A program made the position numbers and the translations under genes. Shown piece by piece: positions 24,401-36,400 of a DNA stretch of 64,000 nt (the stretch's first letter is position 1; every line of letters starts with the position of its first letter). Source of the DNA: Chlamydomonas sphaeroides (lineage: Eukaryota > Chlorophyta > Chlorophyceae > Chlamydomonadales > Chlamydomonadaceae); the NCBI GenBank assembly GCA_001662425.1, contig BDDC01000229.1, positions 5,221-69,220 on the forward strand, read 5' to 3'. Below the pieces are notes generated by a model. The model ran no database searches, had not been told where the DNA came from, and was given only the letters and a program-made list of their open reading frames with translations.

Positions 24401-27400
24401 GGACATCTAGCTGGACGTGGCCTGCTTGGGTCGCGCCTCCGCTGCGCATCCCGCTGGCACCTCTGCATATACCTGCAATGCCCATACCTCGCCAGGACTG
24501 CTACTGCGTGACGACGCTGCCCGCATGTAAGTCCGCACGCGCTGCGCATACATGCGATGTCGTGTTGCCGTGTTTTCGTTTGTTGCGAACGAGCGTGTGT
24601 GCGCTTGCTGCGGCGTTGGGTCACCAGCGGGCGATCGCCCATGAAGGAGGTCGGTGCTGCCCTGCTGCGCGTTCGCAACTAGGATGGAATCCGAACCGCC
24701 CCAACAGCCCTGTCAAGCAATGTAATGCCGGGCGGCGGAATTTCGATTCCATCCATGGAACCCGAAACCGCGCACCCCATCGCCCGCCGCCGCCCGCAGA
24801 CAACCCGAGCGCCACTCTCTCCACGGGAAGCCTGTTCGGCTCGCTGGGAGGCGTGCAGTACGCAGGCGTCGTCCGGCGCAACCCCAACGACGCGCCCCCT
24901 CCCATGGCGCCGCCCAGCCCGCAGCCCGCACCGCCCCGACCGCCCAGCCCAGCGCCCAGCCCGCCCAGCCCGACCCCGCCCTCGCCCAATCCGCCCAGCC
25001 CGACCCCGCCCTCACGCAATCCGCCCTCGCCGACGCCGCCACTGAGCCCCGGCGCCGTCGCGCCGCCGCCCTCGCCGCCGCACCCATCCCCGCCGCCGTC
25101 GCCGGCGCCGTCCCCCCGCCCACCAAGCCCAGAGCCATCCCCACAGCCGCCGTCTCCTGAACCCAAGCCACCGGCGCCATTTTCTCCACCTGCCCCAAAG
25201 CCTCCCCCCTCTCCTCCCAAGCCGCCGTCCCCGCCCAAGCCCCCGTCGCCGACGCCGTCGCCTCCCCCGAGCCCTCCCCTCAACCCCTCGCCACCGTCGC
25301 CTCGCCCGCCGCGCCCGCCGGCGCCACCGCCACCATCGCCGCGCCCATCGCCGCCACCCCTGCCCTCGCCGCCCAGTCCGCCCTCTCCGCCCGCGCCGCC
25401 CGCGCCGCCCCCGAGGCCGCCCTCGCCGTCCCCTGACGCTCCGCCGGACATGCCACCCGCAAGGCCGCCGTCCCCGGCCCCATCGTAAGTGTGCGCGCAG
25501 CTGCTCGCTCGCGGATTCCTGCCTCCCCAATGCATGCAGCATCCGATGCCCCTCACCAGTCCGCCTGCAATGCTAGTAGGCTTCGCCGCGCTGCTGCCAT
25601 CATTGCATCCCTGCCCCGCTGCATGCTTCCCCACAGGCCGCCGTCGCCCCCGGCACCCCCGCCAGTGCCGAGCGCGCCGCCCTCGCCGCCAGAGGCCCCA
25701 CCGCCGCCGCCGCCTCCGTCGCCTCCTCCCTCGCCGCCGCCCTCTCCCCCGCCGCCGCCCTCGCCTCCGCCACCGCCGCCGGCATCCGTGGCTGCCGGTG
25801 AGACGCCTTGCTGCTCTACATGTTGATTCCTGCGCTGCGACCTGCCCTTCCTGATGCGGCGTGGCGCCTCCTGGTGGCCTGCACCAGAGCCACACACCCG
25901 CTGAACCCCGACCACCCCCGCCGCACGCACACGTGCCCTCCCGCCTGCCCGGCCCCACAGACACCCCCATCTGCAACGGCTGCTCGGCCGTGTTCGGTGA
26001 CTTCTCGATCGACTCGCCCTGGTACTACACCCAGCGCGTGCTGACGCTGCGCTGCGCGGCAGGCTACCAGGTACGCGCTCCTCTCCGTCGTGCAATGCAT
26101 GGACAAACTGCTTGCTCGCTCCCAGCGACAAGGGCGACACACTTACTTCCCAACGCGCCCTTTGCTGCAGCTGCGCAACGTGTCTGCGGTGCTGCCCAGC
26201 GGCCCCTGGTTCACGCCCGAGTTTGGCGGCGCGGTGCCGCTCGCGGGCATGGGCGCCTTCTGCGGCCCCATCCCTGCCGGTGGAGGACCCCCAGCCCCCG
26301 AGAGCGAGGTGGTGCGGGCAGGCACCACGGCGCTGCCCGACGACGGCCGGTCGTACAGCGCCTTGGTAAGCGGCGGAGAGCTCTGTTTGCGGGACCGATG
26401 CGTTGTTTAACGCAGGCCGCCGATGAGCCGCGGCCGCATTCTTCGCCCCGGCCATGTCCACGGCTGCATCCTTGTTATTTTGCGCTTGTGCAATGCGCAG
26501 GCGCTCAACGCCAGCAGCTGCGGCGAGCAGGGCATCACCGAGATGGCGGGTGAGGCCGGATGCGGAGGCGGTGGCCCCTGAGCAGCGCAGGCCCCCTGAG
26601 GTTGAGCCGCTCGGCCCCCTGAGGTTGAGCAGCTCGGCCCCCTGGGCAGCTCGGCCCCCTGCCGCATGGCCGCGCTCACCCAACCACGCCCCCCTGCAGG
26701 CCTCTACACGCACTGGACCCCAGCCCGGCCCGCTTTCATCGCCAGCTTGACAGTCCGGTACGCTAGCTGTCCTCCGGGCCAACAGTACATCGCATGCTCC
26801 GAGTGGCACGTTGGAGCCGGTCCGGTCCCGTCCAGTAGTCCCGTCCGGGGCCCGCACATTCCGGCAGACGACCCTCATGCGTGCTCGCTCGCTGCCCTCC
26901 CCCACACGCCCGCAGCTGCCGCAACCAGACATCTTTCACACCGCCCCCCATCCCGGCCGGCGGCGCGGGCGTGATCAAGGCCTGGACCTACGCCTGCCCC
27001 TCTGGCAGCACCCTGGTTGAGGTGCTGGCCACCACCCAGGAGCACGGCAGCGGGCAGCCCTTCATCACCAGCATCGCCTTCCGCTGCTCGCCCACGGCGC
27101 TACCGGCGCCGCCGGCGCTCTACTGTAAGTCCGCGCTGGTAGTGTGCGACGCAGCGCATCATTAGCACGACATCGCCTCTACGGGCTGCTTGCACGCGCC
27201 TTGTATGCTGATGGTGGCCGCCGCCGTGCAGCGAGCTGTCACCGCTCCGTGCACCCCATCGCAGCGACGGGCTCCTTCTCGGCCGCCGAGCGCCGCAACC
27301 TGGACCTGCTGACCATGAGCTGCCCCGAGGGCTCCTTCGTCACCAGCATCTTTGGCAGGTGCGTTGGGGTGGTGCGGCTGTGCAGCGGTGTGGCCGCCTA

Positions 27401-30400
27401 GAACGGTGGCCGCTTGGCACTCGTGATGACACCCCTCGCTCGGACCTGTGGTGGGTGCCGCGGCAGGGCTTGGCCTTGCTTAACCTGGCCCCTCGTCACT
27501 GTGTCTGCGCCTGCACTGCGTCTGCCTCCTCGCCCGCCAGGTACGACACGCTGCCCTCGGGCTCCAGCCTCAACGCCGCCACCGTGGCCAACCTGCTGCC
27601 GGGCGCCACCGCTGTGGTGCGGGAGCTGGGCATCGTATGCGGCGGCAGGGCCGTCATGACCAAGAGTGAGCACGTGGGGCCTGCGGTGGCAATTTTACTT
27701 AGATCGGCTAACGTTACTTTGATGCTTTGGCTTGCTCGCCTCACATCCCTGTGAGTATGGTATGTGCCGTGCCGTGCCTTGCTGCTCCATACTCATTGCC
27801 ACCGCAGCCGTCGAGACCGCCAGCAACGGCCAGGCCTCCATGCTACCCTCCAACAACACCGTCAGCTTTGCATCCATCGACTGCCAGGCCGGCATCGCCG
27901 GCATCGGCGGCCGCCTGCTGCCAATGAGCGCGGCTGCACTGGCCGAGAACCCGGGCGTGCTGCTGGCCGCCGAGGTGGGTCGGTGGCACCTCCTGCCTCG
28001 CTACCTACTTGGCTCCCTGTCAGTAGCACACCGCATCCCGTACAGTGCCGCGCATCACCCATGGCGTCGCAATCGCCTCCCGCTCAACCGTCTTTCCCCA
28101 TCCGTTCCCTCCTTCCCCCCACAGGTGCACTGCCATGACACGCAGACGCACACCATGAAGTTCGCCGTGGCTCCCCAGCTGGCGGGCCTCGGGTCCACCT
28201 TCCTGGAGACCTGCCCCACCACCACCGTGGTGTCGGGCATCGAGGTGCTGCGCTCGCGCCTGGGCGCCAGCGGCCTCGTGGAGAGCCGCTGGTCCTCCAT
28301 GCGCATGTCCTTCCTGCACGGACTCAAGGTGCGCTGCAGCCTGCTATGTGCCTGACATGATCGCGCGGGTGTGCCGGGCATGTCTCCGCCATGACGCGGG
28401 TCGCCTGCCAGCTATGGGACATCACATGCGCGTGCACACACGGTTGTGTAGCACGGCCTCAAGGCCGGGTCCCACCCCATCTGGGGTCCAGCACACTCGT
28501 CCCCGCCGGCTTCAGTTTTCGAGGGCTGTCTTACGAAGCTAGATAGCCAGTGTGCATGTGCATTACGTCTGCATGGCATCACATGAACCGCAGGAGCTAG
28601 GCAGCCACTCTAGCTACCACGCCGTAGCTGCCACGCATCGATATATGTTTCCGAGGGCCGTGTGTGCGCTGCCATGGCCACGCACAGGTCGACTGCCTGC
28701 CTGTCCCGGAGCCGACTGCACAGCTGCCGCTGGCGGGTGCGTGAACAACAGATATCCTGTTTTCAAGGGTTGCAGTTTTATAGGACACATGTGGTTTAGT
28801 CTGTCATTGCAGTGGATTTCTGCGGCGCACATGGGGGCTTGCAACCCTACGCGCACCCCAACATTCGGCCGCGGTGTGCGTTGGCCCTCCGGCCTCCTTG
28901 CGCCTGAACACGAATAGTCGCCCGGCCCCTCGTGTGCCGCCCTCGCAGCCCAACTGCCAACCGTTGGCGCGCCCGCCGTGCCGGGCAGCTCGTTCCGCTA
29001 CGAGTGCCCCACCGGCAGCAAGGTCGTCGCCATGGCGGGCCTTTTCGACTATGCCAAGTAAGGACCCTGCTAGGGCCGACCGCATCGGTCGAGTACGCCA
29101 GGACGCTGCCGCGTGACGGGCAGCAGGGCACGAAAAACCATGCCGCCGCATCGTCCCACTGCGTGTGCACGTGATGCCTCCCCACCCTTACCCCACGCAG
29201 CGACCTGCTGTCGATGCGCTTTGAGTGCGACAACGCGCCTCTGACCACCGGCCAGTCGCCGCTTACCGAGATCGCCTCAGTGGTGAGTTGCCATGCATGC
29301 AGCTCGCGCCTGCCTAGCGCCTGCCGTGACGGGCACCGCGCCTACCCCTGCGCCGCGACCCTGCGCCCGCTTGCTCCTCACACATGCCGTAACACGTCGA
29401 CCCTGTGTCGCAGGGCAACCTGATCTTTGGGTCGGGCAATGACCTGGAGAGCGGCGCCTCTGCCGGGCTCGGCACTATCGCCGTCAACACCTCCTCCACG
29501 CTGGGGGCCAACCGCTACATCAGCCCCGAGCTCGTGACCGCGCCGCCCACCGGCTCGTACTTTATCGACGTGAGCCACAAACAACAATGCTTCGAAACTT
29601 AGATAGCACTTGTCACTATTCAAGCAACGCACTACCATGTAAAGTAAAGGCATGTCAACTGCTCTCAAGGCATCCGTCCTGCTGTTCCCCACCCTACCCT
29701 GCCTATTGGCCGCAGCGCACCTGCCCGGCCGGTGTGGCCGGCATCACCAGCCGCCAGAGCCAGCAGGGCCTCAGCTTTGAGGCCACGCCGGCGGCCGTTA
29801 TGGACCTCCCCTCCATGCCGGGCAGCCGGGCCGCGCTGTACGACATCCTGCTCGACTGGACTGAGGCCGACCGGTGAGCCCCTTTCGCCGCATACGGCTG
29901 CTGCCTGTTGACCTGTCCACGCATGCGTTTACGGAGTGCCTTACCTGAGCTGTGATTCCAACGAAGCACGACCAACGCCCACCGCCTCTCCCTGCTGGTC
30001 CTGCGACCGTCCCCCAACACAGGTGGTGCAAGTGAGTTTTCCAGGAACAGGAAGGGCGGCGCCGCGGGGCCTACCTAGCACGTGTCAGCTGCCAGGGCCG
30101 CACACTCGCGGGACCCGGCTGTGATGGCCGTGGCCGAGCTGAGCTCGCGCTGCAACCCGCCTCCTTGCCTGCGGGCTAAGACCCGCCTTCGACTCAGCAG
30201 CTTCCCCGGCCCCCCGCTCGATGCTGCCGCACCCACCACAGGAAGCAGGGCGGCTACCTGATGGTCTTCACCAGCAACAACGTCCGCGACCAGCTGGGCG
30301 CGATGATCCAGGAGTGAGCTGGTTGGCCGGGTGCCTGTAGACCGCCTGTTGCCTGCTGCCGTGTGAACAAGTCGATCTGTAGCTGGTCCCTTATACGTCT

Positions 30401-33400
30401 AGGCGTGTGCGCCCACGTTCCGCATTGCGCCCGTGCCATCCACTGTGCAATTGCTGCTCGCTCGCAGGTGGGCTTACGGCTCTGTGTCCGACACCGCGAT
30501 CGGTGTCTGGGTCGGCGCCCGCCGTTACAGCTTTGGCCGGTGAGCGATGTTTCTCTCTCTCGCGCGCGCGCGCACCTCACCAGCGACGTCCGGGGGGCAC
30601 GTACACACATATGTTGATTATTACGAACACACCCAACGACGCCCCTGGCGCCCAACGACGGATGTGCCCCCGCCGCACGCGCAACCCGGTGCACCCAGGT
30701 ACAACTTCACGTACGTGGACGGAACCCCCTTCGGCACCTACTCGCCACCCTGGAACGTCAACGCGGGGGAGCCCAACGACCTGGGCGGCATTGAGGGTGA
30801 GGAGGCGCGCACGGCGCGGATGGCCGGACACGTGGGCTTGTGTTCAACGATTGGGGCCGAGATAGTCGAGATAGCCAAGATAGAGAACCACATGTATGCG
30901 ACGCGTGCTGTGCCTGGACCAACCTCCCCATTGGTTGCAGACTGCGCGGAGATGGTGATCAACGTCACCTCCAAGTTCGCCAGGTGCGTGGTCGTACCTT
31001 GTTCTTGAGACCCCGCAGCGCGCCAGTGTACCGTGTCAGTATAGGACCTTGGGCTGGACCTGGGCTGTGAGCCGCCTGCCTATCTTCTGACAGCCCGCTA
31101 GCTCTTGTGCGCGCCATGACGTGCCAGCCATGCATGTCATGTGATTGGTGCGGTGCCCGCCGACGTGACCTGTGCGACACCCTCGCTCCCTGACCCTGCA
31201 GGGCCCAGTGGTTCGACCGAGTCTGCTCCGGCCTGACGCGCAGGCCGCTGTGCCGCCTGGGTGAGCTGGAGGAGTGGGTTGCTCGAAGCCTGTGCGCGGT
31301 TCATCCTAGCTGCGAAGCTGACTGTTCTTTGCCCTCCGACTGTCCTTTCCCCTCGGGCACACCGACCTGCAGTCCCCGCGGCCGAGCTTGGCACAGTCAG
31401 CCCCAGCGACACTGCTGTGCCGGCGGTCCAGATGTCGGGCAGCAACGGCGACACGATCAGCCTGTACAACCTGCCGGTCAGTGCGACAAAGGACTGATCT
31501 GATGTGTATGGCAAACACACAAAAGTGGAGTAGGCGCCGCACATCCCGACATGGCCCTGACGCGGGTCATCCCCTTGCACCCTCGATTTGCGCCTCCATC
31601 CCGCGGCCCCACCTTCCTGCAGCTGTCATGGGACGATGCCCAGGTGTTCTGCCAGCGCCGCGGCGGCTCTCTGGCCAGCTTCCAAGACCTTGGCGAACTA
31701 GCGTAAGCACAACATACATCACCACTGGGTTTACCAGTGACTATATGCGAGCATGGTATCGAGGTGGCATGGCAAATGGTTCCACATGCCGCCAGCATGC
31801 CTACTCTCCTGTCCCGCTCGCACCCATCCCACCCACAGGCGCTTCAGCATTGGCGCGAGCCAATACTACTCCTCTCACAACCCGTCCGGCGCCTCGCGCT
31901 CGGTGATGTGGACGGGCCTACGCAACCGCCTGCCGGGTGAGGCTCGGGATGTGTGATAAAAGTAGAGATGGTTTCAGAGACACGCACATAGCCCACTTGG
32001 ATTGGCTAGGGAGGGCGTGCCGCGTGCGTGTGGGAACGAGTCACCACGCCCACCATCGTATGCGTGCGTGTTTTTGACACGTGTTTGGCCCTCCCTCCGG
32101 TCCCAACAGGCCCCGGCACGCCTGGCAGCGCGCTGCGTGTGGCGCTGGACTCCGTGGTCCGTGGTGGCAAGGAGTATCTGTACGTGCAGCAGCTGAAGCT
32201 CACGTATGCGGCGGTGAGGCGCCGGCGGCGACTGCATGTGCTGCGTATGGACGACCACACAAAGAGTCGTGCGGCGGGGATGCTTAGCTTTGGGCATGTG
32301 GGGCTGCGTGGGGTGCACCCGCGCCGATCGGCCGCGGTCGCGACCGGCCGCGAGTCAATTCAGGCTGCTGGCTGGCTTGTGTTGCAGATGCACCCTGAAT
32401 GCACCCTAAATGTGCCCAAAACGCACCCTACAGGCCGACAGCTGGTGTGAGTCCAACGGCGGCGAGCTGGCATCCTTCTCCAGGTGCGGCCGGCTGAAAC
32501 CCAACGCATCCACACGATTCCATGATGCGACCCTGTCGTTCATCCCATCGATGGATCGTCCATCGTGCCTTGCAGCAGTCCACGTACACGTCTAGCCGTG
32601 CCATTCATGCCCAGGGTAACACCAACATGGGACCACATGGGATGCTCCGCCGGTGGGGGATCTGAGGGCCCCTCCGGTTTGTGTGCCTTGCGCCGTTCGG
32701 CACTTTGATTCGGTTCCTGCTTCCTGCTTTTCCGTTGTTCCTTGCTCGGTTTCGGTTTCGTGTTCCTTTTGTAATCTCTCTCTCTCTCACGCGACAAGCA
32801 ACCGACCCGCGACGGGCCCCTGATGCTCGCGTGGCGCTTTGCTGCCTCGCTCGCCGCCGCAGCCTTGCCGACTTCGATGCGATCATGGCCGTCTTCACGC
32901 TCGCTGCCGCACGTGTGGTGGAGCGGACCAACACCCCCATCGCGGCCTGGGTCGGCCTAACGCGCACCTCCCTGGACCAGCCATACGTCTGGCAGGACGT
33001 TTCCAACTCGTCCTGGCTCATGCCGCCGCCCAGCCGCTGGGTTGCCGGCATCCCCGTCAACAACACGGCCATTGCCATGCCGCAGTGCATGTTCGTGTCG
33101 ACGCGGTGCACCGCAGGTGCGTGAAGGCACCCTCACTGCGACTTTGCCAATACCCCCTCCCAGCGACACTACCAATGGCTGGCCCCTCACACTTCGAAAC
33201 CAACCGCGCCTCCAGCCTTGATGTGACCGCTCGCTGCCCTGCCCATCTCTTCCTGGCCCACGGCAGGCAACACGAGCACCGGCTTCACTGGCTGCACGAG
33301 CGGCTTTGCGCAGGCCAGCTGCGACGCGGAGAGCCTCAGCGGCTTCATCTGCTCCAGGAGCAGGGATGCGGCAGGTGCGCTGATGAGCAGCCGCTCAAGG

Positions 33401-36400
33401 AAGGGGAACAATGGAGCCACACACGCCCTTCGGTGGCATCACCCACGCACAAAGCATGCAGCCAGCCCGCAGTGTAGTGTGTGATCCCCCGTGTTGTGCC
33501 TCGCATGCATTCCCCCGCGCAGCGAGTGCGGTTGTGGCCGGCCGCCAGTTCCTGGCGTTCTCGACTCCCCGGACCTGGGCCGACGCCTCGACCGCCTGCG
33601 CGGACGTAAGTGGATGGGACGCAACGCCGCAAGGGCCGTCTTGCGTCCCCAGTGCTCTGTTTCGCGCTGCCACCTATGTTCATAGCAATTCACGCTGCGT
33701 GTGTGTGTGTGCTTCGCTGCACGATATGTGCTGGCACGTCGTTGCGTTCCTCGGTGCGCGGTAACATCCGTCGGCCATGTGCAGGTCGGCGGCTCGCTCG
33801 CGTCTTTCCACACTGAGGACGAGTACACCTCCGTAGCCACCGCGCTGTTCGGGTACGTACGGGGAAGGGCCGTACTGCCGAAGTAGCTCGTCCATGCGTT
33901 TGGCTGTGCGTACGTTATCAGCGTTCTCAGTAAGATAACACGCTGCGTGCGTGCATGCGGCGCTCAGCCATCGCGCCTTGCCCTCGTGTCGTTCAGCTCG
34001 CAGCTGGTCCTGGTCACCAGCCGTGGCAGGGCAGCCAGCAGCCTTACCCTTCCACGCTGTATTTTGAGTAAAATGCCAAAAGCCCGAGCCAGCCCCAGGC
34101 CGCCACGCATAGCCCCGCCAGCCTGCTGCAAACCCGTCATCGCCCGTGCCCTGCCCCCAGGTCGCAGCCCCTGCTGGACGCCAGCGGCATGGTCGCCAAC
34201 ACGGGCACCTTCGCAACGCCCGGCAACGTCCACGTGAACCTGGTCTTGGGAGCAGGTGCGGCCCAGATGGGAGCAGCCTTTATGTACCCGTCCGGCACAG
34301 CCCCCGCCGCTTCCAGTCTTCGCTAGCTATGGGTGGCATGTGTACCCAGCTGACGCCATGGCTGAAATAACCCTGGGTGCCGTGACGGCTCTCATCACCT
34401 ACATCACCTGATGACATGCGCGCTCAACACCCCGCGCAGGCCGCACCTTCCGCTGGGGCAACAACCGGCCCGCGACGGTGATGAAGTGGGCCACCGGCAA
34501 GCCCTCGGCCACACTCAACTCGACCTGCGGCGCCTTCACCATCCAGTGCCTGGGCGAGCCCGGCGCCTGGAGGGGCTGTCGCCCGCTGGCGCTCACCGAC
34601 GTGATGTGCGAAACGTGAGTTGGCGCACACTTTCCAAGACCAAGGCCAGCACAGTCTGATACGCATACTGGTTGCTGGGGCCCGCCAAGCTCAGAAACCG
34701 CGCCCCCCTCGTGGACACGTGCGCAGGCCTGCGCCCTACATCTGCACGCTGGACTTCATGTACGACTGGGGCTACGCTGACGGCACCAGCCTGGCCTTCA
34801 CGCAGGCGCCTGGCGCCGTCGCGGGCTCGGCCGGCGTCATCACCCCCACCAACTTTGTCTGGCAGCCGCGTGGTGCGCGCCTGGCTGCCGTGCTGGGGCT
34901 TGGGACTCTCACATTGACACCCTGCCATGCACACCCAGAATATCGGCAACGAACCTGCCTGCTTTGGCCCCAACGAACCCCGCCGCCGGCCCCAATCCGC
35001 CCACCCCGTCAGGCTGCTCCGCCGCCCTTCGCGTCGGCCAGGACTATACCGGCCGGGTGCTCGCCACCTTGGCCAACTTCGCCAACGTCAGCGCCTGCTG
35101 CCAGGCCTGCCAGGTGCTTCGCACGCGTCGTGATCGCCTCTCCGAAAACATATCCATACAATTAATGGTGTCTCGGCAGCTCCGTCCCTGTCCTGCCCGC
35201 ACACCTACTACAGCCCGTCAATACTTCCAGCACAGCAAGCAAGCTCGAGTAGATACTCCTATGCTGACAGCAGCCCGTCGCCGCCGCTGCTGCTGCTGCT
35301 GGGAGCTGCCATTTATTTGCGCAGTGCATGCTTTCTCCGCCTGCCTGCTGACTTGCCGCATGCGCGCTCGTGCATCTATCTCCATGACCCCAGGCCGTGG
35401 GCGGTTGCGGGTACTTCACATGGAACAACGCCTCCTCGACTTGCGTCCTCAAGCGCGACGAGGGCCCCGGCCGCTTCGTCGCCGCCAGCACCAACCTCAC
35501 CTCGGGCGCCTCAGGTCAGCGGCTCCGTTGGGCTTCTGTGTTGGTTGCCAGCGAGCGCCTTCGACGATGGCGGCGTGGCTGTGGCGGCTTGCCCGACTTC
35601 AGTGGCCCGTGTGAAACGGCCGGCAAAGACTGATGGCCAATGCGTGCAAGTCCACGAAACTGCTGCGAATCTGGCCGTGCGCCTTTGAGATATCTCCCCT
35701 GACGCGTGCAATCTCGTGGTCCCTCCACGCTGCTGCTGTCGGCCCCCACAGGCCAGCCCGTGATTCCCAGCCCCGGCCAGTTCGACCCCGCCACGACGGC
35801 CGAGTGCGGCGTGCTGGACGGAGCGACGGCGCAGCAGCCCACCAACCTGGACCACACGATGGACGAGGCCGTGTGCGGCACACAGCTGCCCTTCGCCTGC
35901 CGACGTGCGTGCGGCTATCGCTCTACATGACCGACGTGTCATAGTAGGGTAGATAGTGTGGCTGCCACGTGTGTGACCGACCGACCGACCGTAGCGACAG
36001 ACAGCAGGCTGCGTCTGGGGCTAGACGGGGACTCGTGGCGCAGGGTCGTGGAGCTGTGTCCACGGCGGGAGGGGCGCACTCACCACCAGCTGGCCATGGC
36101 TTTGTGTGCGCGACGTGCGGCCACCTGCAGGCCCCAGCACCCAGGAGACGAGCCTGACGGAGGAGGAGAAGCAGGCCATCACCACGCACATGACCCCCAT
36201 GGCGCAGGGCTACACCAACGGAGGAAACGTGAGCGCCTCTTGCCTTGCTCCGCCGGGGTGCCGACCGCAGCATCCTCGCAGCAGCCACATGCACACACGC
36301 ACGCAGCGGCGTGCGCAGCTATGCTGGCGCTTAACGCCCACCGCGTGTGTGCTCCAATTGACCTGTATGTGTTGTCGGGCAGGGCGCTCCGTCCGCTGCT

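Noticed and set aside
24621..26932. Two long minus-strand open frames rich in Gly and Arg
   Set aside because: They are antisense shadows of the Ser-Pro coding exons 58-59 and the neighbouring Cys-repeat exons; repeat periodicity keeps the opposite frame open.
34939..35012. Acceptor at 34937-34938 (ACACCCAG) for exon 92
   Set aside because: It shifts the frame out of the PAN core. The site at 35011-35012 restores the phase without any indel.
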